64,000 bases of DNA from CAVUBL01 sp963837945 (GCA_963837945.1 CAWIQD010000001.1:248001-312000), one strand, 5' to 3'; positions 32,853-43,309 are shown, counted from the stretch's first letter. Notes: generated from the sequence alone by a model not told the origin. Made by a program: numbers and translations.

Positions 32853-34874
32853 ATGACCGAACGCACCCCACGCGCCGAGCGCGACCAGCTCGCCATCGAC
32901 ACCCTTCGATTCCTGGCCGTCGACATGGTCGAGCGCGCCCACTCGGGCCATCCCGGCGCCCCGATGGGCCAGGCGCCGATGGCCTACCTGCTCTGGAGCC
33001 GCCACCTGCGCTTCGATCCGCGCCGGCCCGACTGGCCGAACCGGGACCGGTTCGTCCTCTCCTGCGGCCACGCCTCGGCGCTTCTCTACGGCCTCCTTCA
33101 CCTGGCGGGCTACGACCTGCCGATGTCCGAGCTCGAGCGCTTCCGCCAGCTCGGCTCGAAGACCCCGGGCCACCCGGAGCACGCTCTCGCCCCCGGGGTC
33201 GAGACCACCACCGGACCCCTGGGCCAGGGGCTCGGCAACGCGGTCGGCATGGCGATGGCCGAGCGCCTCCTGGCGGCGCGCTTCAACCGCGAGCGCTTCC
33301 CCCTCTTCGACCACCGCACCTGGGTGATCGCGAGCGACGGCGACCTGATGGAGGGGGTCACCTCCGAGGCGTCGTCGCTCGCCGGCCACCTCGCGCTCGG
33401 CAAGCTCAACGTCCTCTACGATTCGAACCACATCACCATCGACGGCTCGACCGAGATCTCCTTCACCGAGGACGTCGGGCGGCGCTACGAGGCGTACGGC
33501 TGGCACGTCCAGCACGTCGACGACGGCAACGACCTGAAGGCCCTGGAGCGCGCGCTGGCCGCCATGGAGGCCGAGGGCGAGCGCCCGAGCCTGACCGTGG
33601 TGCGCACCCACATCGGCTACGGCAGCCCGCACAAGCAGGACACGGCGGAGGCCCACGGCGCACCGCTCGGCACCGAGGAGGTGGCGGCCACCAAGGACGC
33701 CATGGGCTGGCCCCGGGAGCCGACCTTCCGGGTGCCCGACGAGGCCCGCGAGGCGTTCGCGGCCGCCCGCAAGAAGGGCGCGCGCCTGGCCGCCAAGTGG
33801 GACGCGAGCCTGGAGAAGTACGCCTCGGCCCACCCGGAGGAGGCGGCCGAGCTCGAGCGCCGCCTGGCCGGCGAGCTGCCGTCGTTCTGGCGCCGCCTGG
33901 TCCCCGAGTTCGGCGAGGGAGACGGTCCGATCGCCACCCGCAAGGCCTCGGGCAAGGTGCTCAACGCGCTCGCCGCGGAGATCCCCGAGCTGGTCGGCGG
34001 CTCGGCCGATCTCGCGGCCTCGAACAACACCACGCTCAAGGGCGAGCCGTTCGCCTCGGCGACCGAGCCGGGCGGACGAAACCTCCACTTCGGGGTCCGC
34101 GAGCACGGCATGGGCGCGATCCTGAACGGGCTCGCCCTGTCGGGTCTGCTGCGCCCCTACGGCGCCACCTTCCTCATCTTCTCCGACTACATGCGGCCGG
34201 CGATCCGGCTGGCGGCGCTGATGGGCCTGCCGGTGGTCTACGTCTTCACCCACGACTCGATCTTCCTGGGCGAGGACGGTCCGACCCACCAGCCGATCTC
34301 CCAGCTGGCCGCGTTGCGGGCGATCCCCAACCTCTCGCTCATCCGTCCGGCCGACGCACGGGAGACCGCGGCCGCCTGGCGCGCCGCCCTCGAACGCACC
34401 GACGGGCCGACCGCCCTGGCGCTCACCCGCCAGGGGCTGCCGGTCCTGACCGAGACCGCCGGGCGGGCGGCCGACGGCGTGCTCCGCGGCGGCTACGTGC
34501 TCTCGGAGCCGGACGGTGGAGCGCCCGAGGGCATCCTCGTAGCGACCGGCTCGGAGGTCTCGCTGGCGGTCGAATCGGCCCGCCTGCTGGCGGCCAAGGG
34601 ACGGCGGGTGCGGGTGGTGAGCCTGCCCTCCTGGGACCGCTTCGACGCCCAGCCCGAGGGCTACCGCAACTCGGTGCTGCCGCCATCGGTCCCGCACCGG
34701 CTGGCGATCGAGGCCGGCTCGCCGCTCGGCTGGCACAAGTACGTCGGCGAGCGCGGCGCCGTGCACGGCATGGAGGGCTTCGGCGCCTCGGCCCCGTGGA
34801 AGGACCTGGCGAAGCACTTCGGCTTCACGGCCCAGGCGGTCGCGGAGCGTCTGGAAGCCATGCTGAGCCGGTAG
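32853..34874 (+). CDS. tkt: Transketolase
   Basis: 673 residues, the normal family length. It transfers two-carbon ketol units in the pentose phosphate pathway using thiamine diphosphate. Signatures are ERAHSGHPGAPMGQAPMAYL, the ThDP motif ASDGDLMEGVTSEASSLAGH...YDSNHITIDG, the GVREHGMGAILNGLALSG domain 2 motif, and HDSIFLGEDGPTHQPISQL. ATG 32853 is preceded by AGGAGG. It is monocistronic, with its own promoter and a convergent neighbour 15 bp after its stop. Confidence 0.96.
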   Translation: MTERTPRAERDQLAIDTLRFLAVDMVERAHSGHPGAPMGQAPMAYLLWSRHLRFDPRRPDWPNRDRFVLSCGHASALLYGLLHLAGYDLPMSELERFRQLGSKTPGHPEHALAPGVETTTGPLGQGLGNAVGMAMAERLLAARFNRERFPLFDHRTWVIASDGDLMEGVTSEASSLAGHLALGKLNVLYDSNHITIDGSTEISFTEDVGRRYEAYGWHVQHVDDGNDLKALERALAAMEAEGERPSLTVVRTHIGYGSPHKQDTAEAHGAPLGTEEVAATKDAMGWPREPTFRVPDEAREAFAAARKKGARLAAKWDASLEKYASAHPEEAAELERRLAGELPSFWRRLVPEFGEGDGPIATRKASGKVLNALAAEIPELVGGSADLAASNNTTLKGEPFASATEPGGRNLHFGVREHGMGAILNGLALSGLLRPYGATFLIFSDYMRPAIRLAALMGLPVVYVFTHDSIFLGEDGPTHQPISQLAALRAIPNLSLIRPADARETAAAWRAALERTDGPTALALTRQGLPVLTETAGRAADGVLRGGYVLSEPDGGAPEGILVATGSEVSLAVESARLLAAKGRRVRVVSLPSWDRFDAQPEGYRNSVLPPSVPHRLAIEAGSPLGWHKYVGERGAVHGMEGFGASAPWKDLAKHFGFTAQAVAERLEAMLSR

Positions 34875-34889
34875 CGCCGGTCGCGGGCC

Positions 34890-36101
34890 TCACTCGTAGC
34901 GCAGGGCCTCGATCGGCTCGAGCCCGGCGGCCCGGCGGGCCGGCCAGAGGCCGAAGAACACCCCCACCAGCCCCGAGAACCCGAAGGCGAGGAGCACCGC
35001 CTCGGGCGAGACCGCCATGTTCCAGCCCGCCACCCGCTGGAGGGCGTAGGAGCCGGCCATGCCGGTCAGGAGACCCAGCCCGCCGCCCGAGAGGCAGAGC
35101 ACCAGCGCCTCGATCAGGAACTGGAGCAGGATGTCCTGCCGGCGCGCCCCGAGCGACTTGCGCAGGCCGATCTCGCGGGTGCGCTCGGTCACCGAGACGA
35201 GCATGATGTTCATGATCCCGATGCCGCCCACCAGCAGCGAGATCGCCGCGATCCCGGCGAGCAGGAAGGAGAAGGTGCGGGTCGTCTCCTGGACGGTCGA
35301 GAGCAGCGACGCCTGGTCGCGCACGTTGAAGTCCGGATCCTCGCCCGGGCGCAACCGGTGCTCGCGGCGCATCACCTGGTCGATCTCGCCCATCGCCAGG
35401 TTCATGTTCGCCTGGCTCGTCGCCTGCACGCTGATCGAGCGGATCTGGTCGGTGCCCACGACCCGGAGCTGGGCGGTCGCGAGCGGGATGTAGACATCCT
35501 CGTCCGGGTTCGAGAAGCCCATCGAGCCCTTCTCCTCGAGCACTCCGATGACCTCGAAGGGGATGCTCCGGATGCGGATCGTCTGGCCGACGAGCGACTC
35601 GGTCGGCACGCCGCCGAGCTCGTCGCCCACCAGGGCGCCGAGCACCGCCACCCGCCGCCGGCCGCGGTCCTCGGTCGGAGTGAAGAGCCGGCCCGCCGCC
35701 AGGTGGTAGGTGTTGACGTCGAAGTAGCTCGGCCAGGTGCCGACGATCGAGAGGTTGGCGTTGTTCCCCCCCGCCTGCACCTGGAAGCGGCTCTCCATCT
35801 CCGGCACCACGGCGGCGATGTAGCGGGTGTTCTGCTCGAGGGCCTGGGCGTCCTCGACCTTGAGCGGCGCCTGGCCCCGGCCGACGCCGCCGAAGAACGA
35901 CTGGCCCGGGCGCACGGTCAGGACGTTCGCGCCGAGGGTCGACAGGCGCTCCTGGACCGAGCGCTGGGCGCCCTCGCCGAGCGCCACCATCGTGATCACC
36001 GCGGCGATGCCGATGATCACCCCGAGCATGGTCAGGATCGACCGGAGCTTGTTGGCCAGGATCGCCGCCAGGGCGACGCGGAAGATCTCGAACAGCAGCA
36101 T
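34890..36101 (-). CDS. MacB-type ABC permease (FtsX/MacB_PCD)
   Basis: 403 residues. The first helix (LRSILTMLGVIIGIAAVITM) is followed by a MacB-type periplasmic domain of about 220 residues (GANVLTVRPGQSFFGG, EDVYIPLATAQLR). Three C-terminal helices follow (IAAISLLVGGIGIMNIMLVS, then TERTREIGLRKSLGARR), the FtsX signature. No ATPase domain is fused or adjacent, so the nucleotide-binding partner must be encoded elsewhere. It lies 4 nt after the MacA-like gene in a sigma-factor operon. It probably exports or mechanically couples an envelope-stress substrate. Confidence 0.88.
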   Translation of the reverse strand: MLLFEIFRVALAAILANKLRSILTMLGVIIGIAAVITMVALGEGAQRSVQERLSTLGANVLTVRPGQSFFGGVGRGQAPLKVEDAQALEQNTRYIAAVVPEMESRFQVQAGGNNANLSIVGTWPSYFDVNTYHLAAGRLFTPTEDRGRRRVAVLGALVGDELGGVPTESLVGQTIRIRSIPFEVIGVLEEKGSMGFSNPDEDVYIPLATAQLRVVGTDQIRSISVQATSQANMNLAMGEIDQVMRREHRLRPGEDPDFNVRDQASLLSTVQETTRTFSFLLAGIAAISLLVGGIGIMNIMLVSVTERTREIGLRKSLGARRQDILLQFLIEALVLCLSGGGLGLLTGMAGSYALQRVAGWNMAVSPEAVLLAFGFSGLVGVFFGLWPARRAAGLEPIEALRYE

Positions 36102-36105
36102 CGCG

Positions 36106-37629
36106 TCACCTCCCGCCGCCGCGATTGGCGGTGCCGCCGCTCCGGCCGCCGCTCGAGCGCGAGCCGGCGATCGGGCCGCCCATCCGCTGGCGGATCCGGT
36201 TGGTCAGCGCCTCCTGCTCCTTCTGGAGCGCCGCCACCGAGACCAGGATCACCTGCTGGCCCGGCTCGAGGCCGCTCTTGACCTCGGTGAACTCCCAGTC
36301 GTTCAAGCCCAGGACCACGCGCTGGGGCTCGGCGCCTCGGGGCGTCTCGACGAAGACCAGGGCCGGGCGGGTCTCGCCGAGCGTGCCGGCGCCGGATCCG
36401 TCGCGGGCGGAGCCGCCCCGCCGAGTGCCCGAGCGGCCGCCGGCGAACTGTTGCCGGCAGGCGCCGAGCTGGGTCCGCTCGTCGGCCGACAGGGCGTCCG
36501 GGCCGCCGCCCGAGCGCATCTTCTGAAACAGCGCCGAGCACTCGTCGCTGGTCGGCGCGGCGGCGACCGCCGCGGGCGCTCCCGGAGCGCCGCCCTGGGC
36601 GGTCTCGGCGCCGGCTGCCGCGGGAGCGCTCGCCGGCCGCATCGCCGCCTGGAGGTCGCTCTCGTCGAGCCCCACCACGGCGGCCGCGGCGCGCGAGTCG
36701 CGCAGGCTCACCACCGCCCCGTTGGGCACCGCCACGACGTCGTCGCGGCTCGCGATCTCGATCGTCACCTCGGCGTTCATGCCGAGCTTGAGGAGCCCCT
36801 CGGAGTTGTCCAGGTGGATGAGGACCGGGAAGAGCGTCACGTTCTGCTCGACCACGGCCTGCGGCTCGATCTTGCTCACCTCGCCCACGAAGTCCCGGCC
36901 CTGGTAGGTCTCGACGTCGACCTTGGCCGTCTGGCCGGAGTGGACCTGCCCGATGTCGACCTCGTCGACCTTGGCGCGCACCTGGAGGTCCGAGAGGTCG
37001 GCCATCTGGAAGAGGCTGGTCCCCCCCGAGAAGCCGGAGGTCGCCGAAGCGATGATCTGCCCCGGCTCGACCGCCCGTTCGATGATCGTGCCGGTGATCG
37101 GGGCGCGGATGGTGACGTCGTTGCGCCGCTTCTGGGCGAGCTCGAGGGTCGCCTTGGCGCGCACCAGGGTGGCCTGGGCCGCGGCGGCGGTGTCCTTGGT
37201 CGCCTCGTACTCCTGGGTCGAGATCAGGCCGAGGTCGAGGAGGCGCTCGCTGCGCGAGCGCTCGGACTCGGCGGTGGCGGCCCTGACCCGGGCCGACTCG
37301 AGATCGGCCTGGGCCTGGTCGAGGGCGCTCTGGACGTCGCGCGGATCGATCTCGGCGAGCAGCGTCCCCTTCTCCACCCGGTCGCCGGTCTCCACCTCGA
37401 CCGACAGCACCTCGCCCGAGGCGTTCGACTTGACCTCGACCACGCGCACCGGCTCGACCAGCCCGGCGGCCTCGGCCACCACCTGAATCGATCGGCGCTC
37501 GACCGGCGCCGTCGCCAGGCTCGTCCCCTTCGCCTTCTCGTCGTTCGACGCGCGGCTGACCACGATGGCCCCCGCGCCGACCGCGACCACCGCGGCACCC
37601 AGGATCAAGAACTTCGTCACTCGTTTCAT
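36106..37629 (-). CDS. MacA/HlyD-type periplasmic adaptor
   Basis: 507 residues. One N-terminal anchor helix (FLILGAAVVAVGAGAIVV) precedes the lipoyl-like half-motif (VEVKSNASGEVLSVEVETGD). A coiled-coil hairpin (about 90-160) and the matching half-motif RAPITGTIIERAVEPGQII follow, then beta-barrel domains. An Ala/Gly-rich insertion (about 320-430) carries a small Cys-containing segment (TSDECSALFQKMRSGGGPDA...LGACRQQFAGG) that is unusual for the family. It resembles an LTxxQ-like helix pair. It works with the adjacent MacB-like permease across the envelope. Confidence 0.88.
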   Translation of the reverse strand: MKRVTKFLILGAAVVAVGAGAIVVSRASNDEKAKGTSLATAPVERRSIQVVAEAAGLVEPVRVVEVKSNASGEVLSVEVETGDRVEKGTLLAEIDPRDVQSALDQAQADLESARVRAATAESERSRSERLLDLGLISTQEYEATKDTAAAAQATLVRAKATLELAQKRRNDVTIRAPITGTIIERAVEPGQIIASATSGFSGGTSLFQMADLSDLQVRAKVDEVDIGQVHSGQTAKVDVETYQGRDFVGEVSKIEPQAVVEQNVTLFPVLIHLDNSEGLLKLGMNAEVTIEIASRDDVVAVPNGAVVSLRDSRAAAAVVGLDESDLQAAMRPASAPAAAGAETAQGGAPGAPAAVAAAPTSDECSALFQKMRSGGGPDALSADERTQLGACRQQFAGGRSGTRRGGSARDGSGAGTLGETRPALVFVETPRGAEPQRVVLGLNDWEFTEVKSGLEPGQQVILVSVAALQKEQEALTNRIRQRMGGPIAGSRSSGGRSGGTANRGGGR

Positions 37630-37674
37630 CGCAAATCTCCAGTGTCCAGCTGCAAGGCCCGGTCCGGTGCCGGG

Positions 37675-38178
37675 TCAACGCCCCCCGTCGGGTGCGCCCG
37701 GCGGGTGGTCGGGGTTTCGGTCGTGGTCCTGATCGCTCTCTCTCATGCGCTCGCGCAGGCGGGCCATCCGCTCTTCGACGTAGCGGTCGAACTCCTGGCG
37801 CTGCTCCGGGGTGAGGACCTCGCGCACCTCGCGCGTGGTCGAGTCGAAGAGCGTCTTGAGCCGCGGCCGCATGGCGTCGAAGATCACCTTGGCTCGGCGG
37901 CCGTCCTGGTCGAGGATCGCCTCGATCTTCCGGCGCTGGTCCGGCGTCAGGTCGAGGCGCTCGCCCAGGGGACCGTCGGGCGCGAACATCCGCGCCGGGC
38001 CGTGCCGCTCCCCGTGGTGCTCATGGCCCGGCCAGCCGCGGTCGAGCAGGCGCCCGGTGGCGAATCCGGCCAGGGCCCCGGCGGCGAAGGCGGCCAGCAG
38101 CACGAGCAATGCCTGCCGGCGCGCGCGGGCCGGGCGGCCGCCGCCGGGTCGGGCGGAGCGATCGCCCTCATCGGCCAT
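37675..38178 (-). CDS. Spy/CpxP-like periplasmic protein with LTxxQ motifs
   Basis: 167 residues. One N-terminal helix (ALLVLLAAFAAGALAGFATG) anchors a helical periplasmic domain. It has two LTxxQ-type motifs, LDLTPDQRRKIEAIL and VLTPEQRQEFDRYV. His- and Asp-rich stretches (HEHHGERHG, DQDHDRNPDHPPG) hint at metal binding. Family members sense or chaperone misfolded proteins or metals. Its start overlaps the anti-sigma stop by 11 nt, and the MacA-like gene follows, so it is probably part of the sensing module. Confidence 0.8.
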   Translation of the reverse strand: MADEGDRSARPGGGRPARARRQALLVLLAAFAAGALAGFATGRLLDRGWPGHEHHGERHGPARMFAPDGPLGERLDLTPDQRRKIEAILDQDGRRAKVIFDAMRPRLKTLFDSTTREVREVLTPEQRQEFDRYVEERMARLRERMRESDQDHDRNPDHPPGAPDGGR

Positions 38179-38578
38179 GGCGCCCTCCTTCGAGCGAGAT
38201 CAGGAGCTCCTCGACCGAAGGAGCCCGCTCCGTCTCCACCCAGGTCGCGACCGGCGCCGGATAGCCGAGCGCCTCGGTGAGGCCCGGGGGCGGCTCGAGG
38301 TCCGCCCGCGCCCCGCCGCCAACGAGCGTTGCCAGGGCGAGGAAGGCGACGAGCGCGGCGGCGGCGAGCGCCGGGCGCAGCCAGTCCGAGAGCCCGAGGA
38401 GAAGACTCGGCGGCACGGCCTGGGCCTCGGCGCGGCGGGCGAGCTCCGGAGCGGCGGCCCGGAGGATGCCGTCCACCAGCCGCTCGAAGCGCTCGGGATC
38501 GCGCCCCGGGTCGAGCGCTCGCAAGGGGTTTGGATCGTGCTCGGGATCGTTCCCGGGATCGTTCTCGTTCATCGTCAT
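38168..38578 (-). CDS. Putative membrane anti-sigma factor
   Basis: 136 residues. The N-terminus is made of near-repeated NDP/HDP units (NENDPGNDPEHDPNPL) encoded by tandem GGATCGTTC-like repeats. A helical region follows, then one transmembrane helix (LAAAALVAFLALATLVGG) and an acidic tail (WVETERAPSVEELLISLEGG). No zinc-finger HxxxCxxC is present. The role rests on position: ATG 38578 overlaps the sigma-factor stop by 4 nt (ATGA), and a Spy-like sensor follows. Confidence 0.65.
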   Translation of the reverse strand: MTMNENDPGNDPEHDPNPLRALDPGRDPERFERLVDGILRAAAPELARRAEAQAVPPSLLLGLSDWLRPALAAAALVAFLALATLVGGGARADLEPPPGLTEALGYPAPVATWVETERAPSVEELLISLEGGRHGR

Positions 38579-39138
38579 GCCTCCGTCGGCCGGTTTGCCG
38601 GCCCCTCGCTCAACCGCTCGCGGAGAGCCCGCCGGCCGTTGTGCAGGTGGACCCGGGCCGAGCCTTCCGAGATTCCCAACCGCTCGCCGATCTCCCGGTG
38701 GCTCCAGCCCTCGAAGTCGTAGAGCAGGACGACCTCGCGCTGGAGCTCGGTCAAGTGCTCGAGCGCCTCCAGGAGCTCGCCGCGCCGCTCCGAGCGCTCG
38801 GCCTCCCGCTCGGGGTCGGCCCGGGCGGCGCTCACCGCCGCGGCCCGCTCGAGGGGATCGGTCTCGCGCACCGAGCGCCGGCGCCGGAGGTCGACCGCCC
38901 GGTTGCGGACGATGGCGAGCAGCCAGCCGCCGAACCCCTCGGGCCGGCGGCAGCTCTCGAGTCGTTCGAGGGCGGCGAGGAAGGCGTCCTGGCAGACGTC
39001 CTCGGCGTCCGCCGGCTCGCCCACCCGGGCCAGCGCGACGGCGTAGGCCGGGCGCAGGTAACGGCGAACCAGGGTGCCGAACGCCTCGCTGTCGCCCTCG
39101 CGGGCACGCGCCACGAGGGCGGCGTCGGCCTCGTCCAT
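38575..39138 (-). CDS. ECF-type RNA polymerase sigma factor
   Basis: 187 residues. Region 2 reads DSEAFGTLVRRYLRPAYAVA through DAEDVCQDAFLAALERL and FGGWLLAIVRNRAVDLRRRR. Region 4 reads LTELQREVVLLYDFEGWSHR, EIGERLGISEGSARVHLHNG and RRALRERL. It should direct transcription of this operon and others under envelope stress. ATG 39138. Upstream on the minus strand TTAACA is separated by 17 nt from GTCATA, which may be its own autoregulated promoter. Confidence 0.9.
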   Translation of the reverse strand: MDEADAALVARAREGDSEAFGTLVRRYLRPAYAVALARVGEPADAEDVCQDAFLAALERLESCRRPEGFGGWLLAIVRNRAVDLRRRRSVRETDPLERAAAVSAARADPEREAERSERRGELLEALEHLTELQREVVLLYDFEGWSHREIGERLGISEGSARVHLHNGRRALRERLSEGPANRPTEA

Positions 39139-39207
39139 CCAACGACTATGACGGATGAGCCGGGTCAGGTGTTAAGGAAGGGCTCGGGACGGGAGGAGGA
39201 GCGCACG

Positions 39208-40904
<1,697 letters not shown>

Positions 40905-40949
40905 CTGGACCTCCCGGTCGGCGTCCGGGTGGAGCCCCGGAGACAAGCA

Positions 40950-40978
40950 AGGCTAGCGCCAGAGCGTGCCAGTGTCAA
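40950..40978 (-). promoter_or_regulatory. amtB-glnB promoter
   Basis: On the minus strand TTGACA (40978-40973) is separated by 17 nt from TAGCCT (40955-40950). This is a sigma-70-type promoter rather than a sigma-54 (GG-GC) type, which is unusual for a nitrogen operon. Confidence 0.7.
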
Positions 40979-41127
40979 TCGAAACTCGTCGTTTGCGCCG
41001 GATTCAGCGTCCACCCCGGCGGTATACGAGATCTACATTGGAGATGTGACCGGCGAAGCGTACACGACTTGCAGATTCGACACGTCAGTCGAGCGATTCG
41101 GCAGCCGTGCCCCAGGCATGGAAGCCG

Positions 41128-41213
41128 ATGTCGCTCTTCGAGCCCCTGTTCGAGGCTCTCAACCGTTCGCAGGTCCGATACGTCGTCGTCGGCGGCCTGG
41201 CGACCGTCAGGCC
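41128..41213 (+). pseudogene. N-terminal remnant of a nucleotidyltransferase-like gene
   Basis: ATG 41128 opens SLFEPLFEALNRSQVRYVVV followed by GGLATV, the typical start of a MNT/AbiEii-like nucleotidyltransferase. The expected continuation (HG...DLD active site) is missing. The frame runs into unrelated sequence and stops at 41262. It is a truncated relic beside toxin-antitoxin genes. Upstream, 40979-41127 holds no recognisable gene. Confidence 0.6.
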
Positions 41214-41227
41214 CGGGAGGTCGAGGG

Positions 41228-41443
41228 ATGAGCCATCGCCCACGGCAAGCCCGGCGAGCTGAAAGTGCCGGCTCGCCACGGCCGGAGTGGTCGGCCGGTT
41301 GGGAAGCCCAGGAGCAGGCCAGGCTCGAAGCCTCTCTCGCGGCGATCCCGGCTCAACGGCTCGACTGGCTGGAGGAGGCTCTCGAGATCGCCCACGCGAG
41401 CGGTGCTCTGGAGAGAGCTTCCCGCTCTCGCGACGAGTGGTGA
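41228..41443 (+). CDS. Small antitoxin-like protein
   Basis: 71 residues. The core (WEAQEQARLEASLAAIPAQR, LDWLEEALEIAHASGAL) matches my recollection of short helical proteins encoded next to nucleotidyltransferase genes in high-GC bacteria, where they may act as antitoxins. ATG 41228 has a modest GAGG upstream. It lies between the nucleotidyltransferase relic and the truncated MazF. The final Ser/Arg-rich residues (ERASRSRDEW) may be non-native, produced by the deletion that truncated mazF. Confidence 0.5.
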   Translation: MSHRPRQARRAESAGSPRPEWSAGWEAQEQARLEASLAAIPAQRLDWLEEALEIAHASGALERASRSRDEW

Positions 41444-41447
41444 AGAG

Positions 41448-41738
41448 GTGACCCGCCCCCTCCTCGTGGTTCAAGCGGACAGCTTCAACCGAAGCCAGAT
41501 CCAAACCGTGCTCGCCATCGTCCTGACGACCAACCTGGGCCTGGCCGAGGCGCCTGGGAACCTGCTCCTGCCACGCGAGGAAACCGGCCTGCCCAAGGAC
41601 TCCGTGGCCAACGTGTCCCTGGTGGTGACGGCCGATCGCCGCTTCTTGACGGAAAGGGTGGCGACGCTTCCCGCTGGCCGCCTCGCGGAAATCGACCGAG
41701 GCCTGCTCCTGGTCCTCGACCTCGAGAAGAAGCGCTGA
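41448..41738 (+). pseudogene. MazF/PemK-type toxin lacking its N-terminus
   Basis: From GTG 41448 the frame encodes VTRPLLVVQADSFNRSQIQT, TTNLGLAEAPGNLLLPREET, GLPKDSVANVSLVVTADRRF and RLAEIDRGLLLVLDL, a clear MazF-like endoribonuclease body. The conserved first strand (RGEVWWxDL) is absent. The in-frame upstream codons give only WRELPALATSGEE. It is probably 5'-truncated and may be inactive, although a short form cannot be excluded. Confidence 0.65.
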
Positions 41739-41845
41739 GGGATTGCACTCCGCGGTCTGCCGGCCGGCGCCCGCCGGCGTGGCGTTTCCGCCACGCAACC
41801 GGCTCGCGGGGGGACATGTCAGGCCGACGGTCGGTGCGAACCGGG

Positions 41846-42280
41846 TCACCGGGCGGCCAAGGGGTGATGCCACCGGAGGCCCGGGAGCCGGGCGAAGTCG
41901 CCGTCGGTGGTCACGAGCTCGCAGCCGTGCTCGATGGCCAGGGCCGCAAGGTAGACGTCGCTGACCTCGCCGCCTCGAATCTCGGTTCGGCGAAGGAGGT
42001 CGGCGAGGATCGACCAGTGGCGCCGGGAGGGCTGGATCAGGACGGCGTGGGGACGCTCGAGGAGCTTCTCGCAGAAGCCGATCGCGGAGCTCAAGGGGGT
42101 GGCGGGCTCGAAGATCCTGGAGTTCGTGACGATGCGGACGAAGCCGGCAAGAGTGAACGACGAGAGCGCGAAGGGCTCGGCCCCACCGGCCAGCCGTCGG
42201 AGCCAGGCCGCGTAGCGGTCGTGCTCGGGAGCGTCCTCCCGGTGGGCGTAGATGAGGACGTTGATGTCCGGGAGCTCCAC
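41846..42280 (-). CDS. vapC: VapC-type PIN-domain toxin
   Basis: 144 residues. The PIN features are LPDINVLIYAHREDAPEH with the first acidic residue, FTLAGFVRIVTNSRIF, GGEVSDVYLAALAIEHGCEL and VTTDGDFARLPGLRWHHPL. This is the VapC group with a typical TTDGDF terminus. GTG 42280 is 4 nt from the antitoxin stop. A displaced copy of its 3' end occurs at 43464-43590. Confidence 0.88.
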   Translation of the reverse strand: MELPDINVLIYAHREDAPEHDRYAAWLRRLAGGAEPFALSSFTLAGFVRIVTNSRIFEPATPLSSAIGFCEKLLERPHAVLIQPSRRHWSILADLLRRTEIRGGEVSDVYLAALAIEHGCELVTTDGDFARLPGLRWHHPLAAR

Positions 42281-42283
42281 CGC

Positions 42284-42547
42284 CTACGATCTCCGGCCGC
42301 CGTAGCGCTCGAGGTCGTCCATCTCGAGAAGCGCAGAGGTCCTGTCTACGTCGAGGTGGGTGAAGCGACCGCCGCGCCCAAAGGTGACGAGCTCGAACTC
42401 TTCAGGGGAGACGGGAGGCTGCGGAGGGCGGGCGAGGGCCAGGCGCACGGAGTCTTCGATCAGCCGACTGACCGTGGTTCCGCGCTGGCTCGCACGCTGT
42501 TTGAGGTCGTCGAGAACGGCGTCGTCGATGGAGATCGTGGTGCGCAT
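42284..42547 (-). CDS. vapB: VapB-type ribbon-helix-helix antitoxin
   Basis: 87 residues. RTTISIDDAVLDDLKQRASQ followed by RGTTVSRLIEDSVRLAL is a canonical CopG/VapB ribbon-helix-helix domain. The C-terminal half (EFELVTFGRGGRFTHLDVDR) should bind the toxin. ATG 42547. A repeated TGATGCA operator overlaps its promoter (42546-42583). Confidence 0.85.
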   Translation of the reverse strand: MRTTISIDDAVLDDLKQRASQRGTTVSRLIEDSVRLALARPPQPPVSPEEFELVTFGRGGRFTHLDVDRTSALLEMDDLERYGGRRS

Positions 42548-42583
42548 GATGCACTAGCATACCATGATGCATCAGTGCATCAT
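42546..42583. promoter_or_regulatory. Operator/promoter of vapBC with TGATGCA repeats
   Basis: Outer arms ATGATGCACT (42546-42555) and AGTGCATCAT (42574-42583) are perfect inverted copies. A third GATGCATC palindrome lies between them. A minus-strand TATGCT is embedded among them, fitting cooperative autorepression by VapB. Confidence 0.65.
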
Positions 42584-42645
42584 TCCTCGTAGTTGGGCGC
42601 CTACCCGGGGCGGGGTCGGACCGCCCCGGGCAGGGGTTGCCGGTG

Positions 42646-43254
42646 TCAGCCCAGCCGGCGGAGGGCGACCCGGCCCAGGATCGCGAGCGTCTCGGGGTCG
42701 AGGGCGTCGAGGAACAGCGCCGCCGCGTCCGGATTCGCCGCCAGGCAGCGGACCGCGTGGTAGTAGGCCAGGAAGTCGTCCGGCGGCTCCACGACGTGCC
42801 CCAGGTGGCTGGCGCCGTCGTGGATCGGCCGGCCGAGGCGGCTGCGGCGCCCGTGACGCTGGTCGCGGTTGACGCTCAGGTGGTTCGGCGCGGCGAGCGC
42901 CGCGAAGGCCGCGGCACCCAGCAGAGCGTCCTGCCGGCGGAGGCAGGCGAGGCGAGCGCCGCCCCCCTCCCGCGCCGGCTCGGTGCGACGGGTGACGGCG
43001 TGGAGCCAGCCGTCGCCGGCCGGCACCCTCTCCACCTCCCAGGGCCCGCGCCAGCGGGCCTCCCGGGCGAGCGCCGAGTCGGCGAGGCCCTCGCGAGGCT
43101 CGGATTCGGCCTCGCGGCGGCGCGCCCGCTCCAGGAAGAGCGCGCTGAAGGCGCTTTGCCCGGCCGCGGGCCGAGGCACGAGAGCCTCGTGGCCCGGGTG
43201 GTTCGAAGTGCTACGGGCGTCGGAACGAGTGGTACCCTGCGTCTTGGCTTGCAT
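42646..43254 (-). CDS. Conserved-looking protein of unknown function
   Basis: 202 residues from ATG 43254, which has AAGGAG 11 nt upstream. No membrane segments. The best-structured part is RLACLRRQDALLGAAAFAAL, then HLSVNRDQRHGRRSRLGRPI and HDGASHLG, then PPDDFLAYYHAVRCLAANPD. I do not recognise a family. A strong promoter (43358-43387) and a leader hairpin (43280-43309) precede it. A 166-bp internal fragment of a close relative is present at 48286-48451, so it belongs to a duplicated, rearranging set of genes. Confidence 0.55.
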   Translation of the reverse strand: MQAKTQGTTRSDARSTSNHPGHEALVPRPAAGQSAFSALFLERARRREAESEPREGLADSALAREARWRGPWEVERVPAGDGWLHAVTRRTEPAREGGGARLACLRRQDALLGAAAFAALAAPNHLSVNRDQRHGRRSRLGRPIHDGASHLGHVVEPPDDFLAYYHAVRCLAANPDAAALFLDALDPETLAILGRVALRRLG

Positions 43255-43279
43255 GGAGCGTCGTTCTCCTTGCGAGTCG

Positions 43280-43309
43280 GGCCCGGGCGAGTCCCACCTC
43301 GCTCGGGCC
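43280..43309 (-). promoter_or_regulatory. Leader hairpin of the unknown gene
   Basis: GGCCCGGGCGAG (43280-43291) and CTCGCTCGGGCC (43298-43309) form a 12-bp stem with one mismatch and a 6-nt loop in the 5' UTR, about 26 nt before the start. It could also be a terminator for rightward transcripts. Confidence 0.4.
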
